From assembly GCA_963741305.1 (NCBI GenBank), contig CAVUHL010000003.1, positions 6,572,001 through 6,636,000 of the forward strand: a stretch of 64,000 bases of DNA, in the 5' to 3' direction. The notes under the pieces are model-generated. The model was given only the letters and a program-made list of their open reading frames with translations, had not been told where the DNA came from and did not search any database. This DNA is from DATMER01 sp963741305 (GTDB lineage Bacteria; Acidobacteriota; Thermoanaerobaculia; Multivoradales; UBA5704). The position numbers and the translations under genes were made by a program. How positions within the stretch are numbered: position 1 is the first letter of the stretch; each line of letters opens with the position of its first letter. This document shows, in pieces, positions 58,727 through 64,000 of this stretch.

Positions 58727-59518
58727 GTGGTCCCCTTCTGGCTGATCCTCGCCTACGTGGCCGTGCTCGGGCTGATCGTCGGCAGCTATCTGAACGTCCT
58801 CATCTACCGGCTGCCGCTCGGGATGTCGACGGTCACGCCGCGCTCGCGCTGTCCGGCCTGCGGCGCGCCGATCCGCGCCCTCGACAACCTGCCGGTCCTC
58901 TCGTTCCTGCTGCTGCGCGGACGCTGCCGGGCCTGCGGGGCGCGCATCTCCTGGCGATATCCGCTGCTGGAGGCGGCCACGGCGCTGCTCTTCATGGGCT
59001 GCGTCTTCGCCTATGGCCTGACCCTTCCGGCGCTGATGGCGGCGGTTTTCGGCTGCCTGATGATCGTGCTGGCGATGATCGACATCGACCACATGATCCT
59101 GCCCGACCGGATCACCTGGCCGGGGATCGCGCTCGGTTTCCTCTTCCACGCGGTGATCGTGATGGCCCTGGGCCTGTCCTGGCGGCACATGCTCGGCCCG
59201 CTGTTCGGCGCGGTGCTGGGCGGAGGGCTGCCGCTCGCGATCTATGGGCTCTGGTGGCTGATCCGGAAGGAGGAGGGGCTGGGCCTGGGCGACGCCAAGA
59301 TGATGGCGCTGATCGGCACGTTCCTGGAGTGGAAGGCCCTGCTGGTGGCATTCTTCTTCGCGGTCCTCGCCGGCTCGATCGTGGGCCTCGCCCTGATGAG
59401 CCGCTCGGGCGAGGGGATGCGCACCCGGCTGCCGTTCGGCGCCTTCCTGGCGCTCGGCGGCCTCATCGCCCTGTTCGCCGGCCCGGCGATCATCGGCTTC
59501 TACATGCGCTTCCTATGA
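58727..59518 (+). CDS. pilD: Prepilin peptidase/N-methyltransferase
   Basis: 263 residues from GTG 58727, about eight membrane helices. Cytoplasmic zinc-type motif CPACGAP...CRACGAR; catalytic aspartates in AMIDIDHMILPDRITWPG and GLGLGDAKMMALIG (GxGDxK). It cleaves the leaders of both pilins and methylates the new Phe. The stop overlaps the kinase start (ATGA). Confidence 0.96.
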   Translation: MVPFWLILAYVAVLGLIVGSYLNVLIYRLPLGMSTVTPRSRCPACGAPIRALDNLPVLSFLLLRGRCRACGARISWRYPLLEAATALLFMGCVFAYGLTLPALMAAVFGCLMIVLAMIDIDHMILPDRITWPGIALGFLFHAVIVMALGLSWRHMLGPLFGAVLGGGLPLAIYGLWWLIRKEEGLGLGDAKMMALIGTFLEWKALLVAFFFAVLAGSIVGLALMSRSGEGMRTRLPFGAFLALGGLIALFAGPAIIGFYMRFL

Positions 59519-61251
59519 CGAGGGGGATGACCAGGACGCGCCGGCCTGCGCTGGGGCTGCGCCGCGAGGTCCTGATCCTCCTGCCCGTGGCGCTATTGCT
59601 GCTGGTCGTCCTATCCACCTTCACCCTGTTCTCGTTCCGCAATGCCCTGGAGCTGCTCGCGGAGGAGCGGCGCGGCGAGGCCGTCCGCCTGGCGGAGGTG
59701 ATTTCGGGCCGGCTGGCTGGTGGAGGCCTCCCCTCGCAGGCGGAGCTGCGCTCGTTCGCCCCCCAGGCCCGCGGCATCGCGGTGGCGGACCGCAAGGGCG
59801 ACGCCCTAGTCTCCGCCGGGGAGATCCCCTCCGCCGGCCTGCTCGTCCCGTTTGTGGGGGATGCCCTCGCCGCCGGCCCCGACGAGATCCTGCCCGACCG
59901 GGTTGCCGGCCGCGCCCCCTTTGGAACGGGACGCTGGGTGCGGGTCGATCTCGGGGCCGAGGTGCTCCCGGCGCAGCAGCGCGGGGTGGGCGTGCTCTCC
60001 GTGGTCGTGCTGGGTTTGAACGCCGCCCTGCTTCTCCTGGTCCTCTCTTTCCTGCGCCACCTGATGGCCCCATGGGAGACGCTGATCGAGCGGGCGCGCC
60101 AGATGGGAGCGGAGCGCGAGCCGGGGGAGGGGGAGATCGAATTCCTCCTCGCCACCTTCGAGCGCGCCATTACGACGAGCGCGCAGGCCCGGCGGCCGGA
60201 GGACGACATCGAGGCCCTGGAGCGTACCCTCTCCGCCAGCCTCCAGAGCGGGCTCCTGCTCCTCGACCGCGCCGGCAACGTGCTGGCCTTCAACGCCGTG
60301 GCCGCCGCCCTGCTCGGCATCGAGCCGCCCCCGCCGGGGACCCCGCTCGCCGAGGCTCTCGCCACCCAGCCCGAGCTGTACAGCCTCCTGGAATCCGCCG
60401 TGGCTGATCAGAGCGCGCCCAAGCGCCGGGAGATCTCGGTGCAGACGGGCGGCGAGGCCCGCACCCTGGGGCTCACCGTCCACCCCCTGCGGCGCGACGA
60501 CGGCAGCGTCCGCGGCTGGCTGGTGCTCTTCGCCGATCTGACCGAGGTGCAGCGCCTGGCCGGGGAGAGCCGCCTGGCCGAGAGCCTCGCCCGCCTGGGG
60601 GAGATGGCCGGCGGCGTGGCGCACGAGCTGCGCAACAGTCTGGCCACCCTGCGCGGCTACCTCACCCTGATCGAGCGCCGCCCGGACGAGGAGTCGATCG
60701 CCGACTACCTGGCGGAGATCCGCCACGAGGCCGACCACCTGGAGCGGGTATTGGAGGACTTCCTCGCCTTTGCCCGTCCGGGCAGCGCCCGCTTCCAGGA
60801 TCTCTCCCTCACCCGGCTCGCCCGGCGGGCCGCGGCCGATCCCTCCCTCGCCGGGATGGAGGTCCGGGTGACATCTGCTGCCGAAGTGCACCTGCGGGGC
60901 GACTCCCAGCTCCTCGAGCGGGCCGTGCGCAATTTGCTGCACAACGCCGCCCAGGCCGAGCGCGAGGCGGGAGGACAGGGGCCGGTCGAACTGAGCATCG
61001 AGGCCGGACCCGACGGGGTGGAGCTGGCCGTCGAGGACCGCGGCCCAGGGCTGCCGCCCGAGATGCGCGAGCGGCTCTTCCATCCGTTCGCAACCGGCCG
61101 CCGCGGCGGCGTGGGCCTGGGGCTCTCCCTGGCCCACCGTATCGTCACCCTGCACGGCGGGAGGATCCGCCTCGACGACCGGCCCGGCGGCGGCACGCGG
61201 GCGCTGCTCTCCTTCCCGCGCGACACGATCGTTGCCGCCAACAGCGAGTAA
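59515..61251 (+). CDS. PilS-like sensor histidine kinase
   Basis: 578 residues from ATG 59515. Two membrane helices (VLILLPVALLLLVVLSTFTLFSF and VLSVVVLGLNAALLLLVLSFL) bracket a short extracytoplasmic loop. A PAS-like region (LLLLDRAGNVLAFNAVAAALLGIEP) precedes HisKA GEMAGGVAHELRNSLATLRGYL (phospho-His) and HATPase NLLHNAAQAE, AVEDRGPGLPPEMRERLF, GVGLGLSLAHRIVTLHGG. It probably feeds a sigma54 activator (PilR), consistent with the -24/-12 pilin promoters. No response regulator lies in the window. Confidence 0.92.
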   Translation: MTRGMTRTRRPALGLRREVLILLPVALLLLVVLSTFTLFSFRNALELLAEERRGEAVRLAEVISGRLAGGGLPSQAELRSFAPQARGIAVADRKGDALVSAGEIPSAGLLVPFVGDALAAGPDEILPDRVAGRAPFGTGRWVRVDLGAEVLPAQQRGVGVLSVVVLGLNAALLLLVLSFLRHLMAPWETLIERARQMGAEREPGEGEIEFLLATFERAITTSAQARRPEDDIEALERTLSASLQSGLLLLDRAGNVLAFNAVAAALLGIEPPPPGTPLAEALATQPELYSLLESAVADQSAPKRREISVQTGGEARTLGLTVHPLRRDDGSVRGWLVLFADLTEVQRLAGESRLAESLARLGEMAGGVAHELRNSLATLRGYLTLIERRPDEESIADYLAEIRHEADHLERVLEDFLAFARPGSARFQDLSLTRLARRAAADPSLAGMEVRVTSAAEVHLRGDSQLLERAVRNLLHNAAQAEREAGGQGPVELSIEAGPDGVELAVEDRGPGLPPEMRERLFHPFATGRRGGVGLGLSLAHRIVTLHGGRIRLDDRPGGGTRALLSFPRDTIVAANSE

Positions 61252-61274
61252 GATAGAGGGAAAGGAGCACCGAC

Positions 61275-61970
61275 ATGCTGCGACCATCCGCGAACCTGCG
61301 CCGCCGGGGAGCCCTGCTCGTCCTGGCAGCTCTGCTCACCGCCCTCATCCCCGGTGCGGCGAGAGCCGACTGGCTGATCACCCGCGAGGGAGCCCGGGTC
61401 GAGACCAAGGGGGCGTGGAAGGTGAAGGGGAAGCTGGTGGTCTTCCAAACCCTCGACGGCAACCTCTCCTCGCTCCGCGTGGCCGAAGTGGATCTGGACG
61501 CCAGCCGCCGCGCTACCGAAGAGGCGGTGGCCGCCGATGCCCAGGCCGCGGCCGAGCCCGAGAAATCCCCGGAGCGCAGGAAGTCGGTGCGCGTGATCAC
61601 GGACAAGGACGTACAGTCGGCCGCGCCGGCCGAGCAGGCGGAGGGCGAGGCGGCTCCGGAGTCCCCCGTGACCGTGGAGGCCTGGAACCAGGCGAGCGAC
61701 CAGAAAACCCTCCTGATCAGCGGCACGCTCAAGAACGGCTCCACCTCTCTGCAGGCGGACGTCAAGGTCAAGGTACTGCTCCTGGACGAAAAGGGCGGGC
61801 TGATCGCCACGAGCCAGGCCGCCCTGCTCAAGGACGCGCTGCCCCCGGGGCAGAGGACCGAGTTCCGCGCCGAGTTCCCGGGCATCGCCGCTTTCGCCAA
61901 AGCCAAGTTCGAGACCGCGAGCCGGCGTGCTACCCTGCCCGCCCCACCCGAGGACAGGGACGGCGGGTAG
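61275..61970 (+). CDS. Hypothetical secreted protein
   Basis: 231 residues. Signal peptide (LLVLAALLTALIPGAARA), N-terminal small beta-barrel DWLITREGARVETKGAWKVKGKLVVFQTLDGNLSSLRVAEVDLDAS, an Ala/Glu-rich linker, and a C-terminal beta domain (LLISGTLKNGSTSLQADVKVKVLLLDEKGGLIATSQAALLK) resembling FxLYD/periplasmic Ig-like folds. Function unknown; possibly an envelope scaffold. The N-terminal part recalls the secreted protein at 3108. Confidence 0.8.
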   Translation: MLRPSANLRRRGALLVLAALLTALIPGAARADWLITREGARVETKGAWKVKGKLVVFQTLDGNLSSLRVAEVDLDASRRATEEAVAADAQAAAEPEKSPERRKSVRVITDKDVQSAAPAEQAEGEAAPESPVTVEAWNQASDQKTLLISGTLKNGSTSLQADVKVKVLLLDEKGGLIATSQAALLKDALPPGQRTEFRAEFPGIAAFAKAKFETASRRATLPAPPEDRDGG

Positions 61971-62077
61971 ACCGCCCCTCCTCACCCTTGTCTGCCCCGC
62001 CCCCTCTCCCGGATGGGGTCGTTCTTGAACTTTCCCCATAAACCTGCGTATCATCTCTCTGTAAGGAGAGATGCCGA

Positions 62078-62560
62078 ATGATCGACGCTACAGACCTTCA
62101 GATCCTGACGATCCTTCAGTCGAACGCCCGCATGCCCAACGCCGAGATCGCGCGGCAGGTCGGGATGGCGCCCTCGGCGATACTGGAGCGCATCCGCAAG
62201 CTGGAGCAGCGCGGGGTCATCCAGGGGTACGAGGCCCGGATCGATCCCAGGGCGCTGGGCCTCGGCATGCTGGCGTACGTGGCCGTGCGCACCGACGAGC
62301 GGGTGGGGGACGAGTGCGCCGGCGAGCGGCTGGCCCGGATCCCCGAGGTGCAGGAGGTGCACCACGTGGCCGGCGATGACTGCTATCTGCTCAAGGTCCG
62401 GGTGAGGGACGCGAAGGCGCTCGGCCGTCTACTACAGGACCAGATCAAGGCGGTCGAGCCGGTCCGGTCCACCCGCACCACGGTCGTCCTGGACACCCTG
62501 CGCGAAAGCTCTCTCCTGCCACTGGACTCCGCTGAGGAAGAGGAGGCGGCCCATGGTTGA
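62078..62560 (+). CDS. Lrp/AsnC-family transcriptional regulator
   Basis: 160 residues. HTH (ATDLQILTILQSNARMPNAEIARQVGMAPSAILERIRKLEQRGVIQGYEARIDPRALG) and the RAM effector domain (MLAYVAVRTDERVGDECAGERLARIPEVQEVHHVAGDDCYLLKVRVRD). Amino-acid-responsive regulator. The last bases overlap the EamA gene (ATGGTTGA), so it may regulate that exporter together with itself. Confidence 0.94.
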   Translation: MIDATDLQILTILQSNARMPNAEIARQVGMAPSAILERIRKLEQRGVIQGYEARIDPRALGLGMLAYVAVRTDERVGDECAGERLARIPEVQEVHHVAGDDCYLLKVRVRDAKALGRLLQDQIKAVEPVRSTRTTVVLDTLRESSLLPLDSAEEEEAAHG

Positions 62561-63527
62561 AAATAAAGGTGCCTCGGGCCTGAAGATTGCGCTGGCTCTG
62601 GGCACCGTCTACGTCATCTGGGGATCGACCTACCTGGCGATCCTCTTCGCGATCGAGACCCTACCGCCGTTCTGGATGGCCGGAGTGCGCTTCCTGATCT
62701 CGGGCGCGCTTCTCTATGGCTGGGCACGCTGGCGTGGGGCGCCGCGGCCGGTCCGGGTCCATTGGCGCTCGGCGGCGCTCATCGGCGGGCTGCTCCTGCT
62801 GGGCGGCAACGGCGGCGTGGTCTGGTCCGAGCAGCGGCTGGATTCGGGGGTGGCGGCGCTGCTCGTCTCCACCGTGCCGCTCTGGATGGTCCTGTTCGAG
62901 TGGCTGCGCAAGGACGGCACCCGCCCGACCCTCGGTGTGGTGGCCGGCCTGGCCCTCGGTTTCTCTGGCCTTGTGATGCTGGTGAGGCCGGGCAGCGCAG
63001 GGGGCTTCGACATGATGGGAGTGGGAGTGCTGCTCCTGTCCTGCGTGAGCTGGGCCTGGGGTTCGTTGCACTCGCGCCACGTGCCGCTGCCCGAGTCACC
63101 CCTGCTGGCGACGGGCATGGAGATGCTCTCGGGCGGCGCACTCCTGATGGTGATGGGGCTGCTCACCGGCGAGGCCGGCCGCCTCGACCTGGCGGGCGCC
63201 TCCATGAAGTCGGGGCTGGCGCTGGCCTACCTGGTGGTGTTCGGAGCCCTGGGCTTCACGGCCTATGTCTGGCTGCTGCGGGTGACCTCGCCGGCGCTGG
63301 TATCAACCTATGCCTACGTGAACCCGGTCGTGGCCGTCTTCCTGGGCTGGGCCCTGGCGGGCGAGCCGCTTACCGGGAAGATGATCGGCGCCGCCGCCGT
63401 GATCCTGACCGGCGTCGCCCTGATCACGGTCTTCCGGAACCGAGTCCCTGCCGTCCGTAAGTCACTTCCGGACGCTGGTAAGTCACTCCCGTGCGTGGGT
63501 AAGTCACTTCCGGCCACAAGTAAGTGA
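62553..63527 (+). CDS. EamA/DMT-family transporter with repeat-derived C-terminus
   Basis: 324 residues, ten membrane helices in two EamA repeats (IWGSTYLAILFAIETLPPFWMAGVRFLISG; SALHSRH-type second half LVVFGALGFTAYVWLLRVTSPALVSTYAYVNPVVAVFLGWALAGEPLTGKMIGAAAVILTGVALI). RhaT/YedA-like metabolite or amino-acid exporter. After FRNRVPA the last ~24 residues are VRKSLPDAGKSLPCVGKSLPATSK, a heptapeptide repeat encoded by 21-bp array D, so the native tail has been replaced or extended. Confidence 0.92.
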   Translation: MVENKGASGLKIALALGTVYVIWGSTYLAILFAIETLPPFWMAGVRFLISGALLYGWARWRGAPRPVRVHWRSAALIGGLLLLGGNGGVVWSEQRLDSGVAALLVSTVPLWMVLFEWLRKDGTRPTLGVVAGLALGFSGLVMLVRPGSAGGFDMMGVGVLLLSCVSWAWGSLHSRHVPLPESPLLATGMEMLSGGALLMVMGLLTGEAGRLDLAGASMKSGLALAYLVVFGALGFTAYVWLLRVTSPALVSTYAYVNPVVAVFLGWALAGEPLTGKMIGAAAVILTGVALITVFRNRVPAVRKSLPDAGKSLPCVGKSLPATSK

Positions 63528-63562
63528 CTTACCTGCCCCGGGTAAATGACTGTAGACTGCCG
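63457..63562. repeat. Degenerate tandem array D: about five units of 21 bp
   Basis: Units at 63457, 63478, 63499 and 63520 are exactly 21 bp apart; a fifth starts at 63542 after one extra base. Approximate unit: GTAAGTCACTTCCGG plus six variable bases. Unit 4 contains the palindrome GTAAGTGACTTAC. It overlaps the EamA 3' end and stops 7 bases before the lepA start codon. Again, sequence is unrelated to arrays A-C while the period matches. Confidence 0.9.
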
Positions 63563-63568
63563 TGCCCC

Positions 63569-64000
63569 ATGAGGCCCAACGAGCGCATCCGCAACTTCTC
63601 GATCATTGCCCACATCGATCACGGCAAGTCCACCCTCGCCGACCGCATCCTGGAGAAGACCCGGGCGCTGTCCGACCGCGAGATGATGGACCAGGTCCTG
63701 GACAACATGGACCTCGAGCGCGAGCGTGGCATCACCATCAAGGCCCGCGCCGTCCGCCTCTTCTACGAGGCGCGGGACGGCGAGGCCTACCAGCTCAACC
63801 TGATCGACACGCCGGGCCACGTCGATTTCGCCTATGAGGTATCGCGCAGCCTCGCCGCCTGTGAGGGGGCGCTGCTGGTCGTGGATGCAGCGCAGGGGGT
63901 CGAAGCCCAGACCCTCGCCAACGCCTACCTGGCGATCAACGGCAACCTGACGCTGGTCCCGGTCATCAACAAGATCGACCTGCCCGCGGCCGACCCCGAC
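63569..64000 (+). CDS. lepA: Elongation factor 4 (LepA), partial, cut by window end
   Basis: First 144 residues. G1 AHIDHGKSTLADRILE, switch region MDLERERGITIKARAV, G3 DTPGHVDF, then GALLVVDAAQGVEAQTLANAYLAI and G4 NKIDLP. LepA is a ribosome-associated GTPase that remodels stalled or initiating ribosomes. ATG 63569 begins just after array D, leaving almost no room for a normal promoter or ribosome-binding site outside the repeat units. Confidence 0.96.
   Translation, partial: MRPNERIRNFSIIAHIDHGKSTLADRILEKTRALSDREMMDQVLDNMDLERERGITIKARAVRLFYEARDGEAYQLNLIDTPGHVDFAYEVSRSLAACEGALLVVDAAQGVEAQTLANAYLAINGNLTLVPVINKIDLPAADPD

Overview
This is a GC-rich (roughly two-thirds G+C) bacterial chromosome segment. 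The gene set points to an uncultivated or little-studied Gram-negative lineage, most likely Acidobacteriota (Thermoanaerobaculia-like). The clues are an outer-membrane B12 receptor under a cobalamin riboswitch, sigma54-type type IV pilin genes with a PilS-like kinase, an ATP synthase c subunit with an added signal peptide, an alpha subunit with a ~58-residue insertion, DUF362 and RDD/TPR proteins, and several small lineage-type hypothetical proteins. The taxonomic call is inference; no rRNA is present.

Layout. 1-3045: B12 uptake on the minus strand (partial BtuF lipoprotein, BtuB, cobalamin riboswitch). 3.1-9.6 kb, minus strand: a secreted protein, a UDG-family protein, a zeta-like toxin with a Phd/YefM antitoxin, tRNA-Arg(CCG), a PQQ-type beta-propeller, a serine-hydrolase remnant and a 2OG-Fe(II) oxygenase. 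9.6-21 kb is accessory: two paralogous coiled-coil proteins converge on a 21-bp-period repeat array and a transposase remnant; then ArgR, Uma2, a RAYT transposase flanked by GTAG-type REP palindromes (a REPtron), an IS21-family element with an 8-bp target duplication inside the REP tandem, a tyrosine recombinase, and a lower-GC pair (TIR-GNAT fusion and methyltransferase) enclosed by perfect 20-bp inverted repeats. 21-27.5 kb: methyltransferases, HMG-CoA reductase, HAD, Rrf2, DUF190, ThrRS. 27.5-35.4 kb: a complete ATP synthase operon (Z-I-B-E-F-H-A-G-D-C) behind a perfect CRP-like palindrome. 35.4-41.4 kb: membrane protein, GAF-GAF-GGDEF / RDD / TPR operon, FtcD. 41.4-49.3 kb: TacA-TacT toxin-antitoxin, NUDIX, an unknown MTase-like gene, MFS, flippase-like protein, DUF362, and an MNT/HEPN pair broken by another 21-bp array. 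49.3-61.3 kb: sugar aminotransferase, membrane glycosyltransferase, two M20 peptidases alternating with two type IV pilin-like genes, a YfhO-like protein, prepilin peptidase and PilS-like kinase. 61.3-64 kb: secreted protein, Lrp, EamA transporter whose C-terminus runs into a fourth 21-bp array, and the start of lepA.

Most notable. (1) Four non-homologous arrays (10.5, 11.8, 48.5 and 63.5 kb) share an exact 21-bp period but have different consensus sequences. Three of them abut truncated or extended genes, which suggests a recurring and apparently undescribed repeat-generating process. (2) Convergent TIR-GNAT and methyltransferase genes are enclosed by 20-bp inverted repeats touching both starts, with a tyrosine recombinase and an outward sigma70-like promoter next door. 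This looks like a possible invertible, phase-variable defence cassette.
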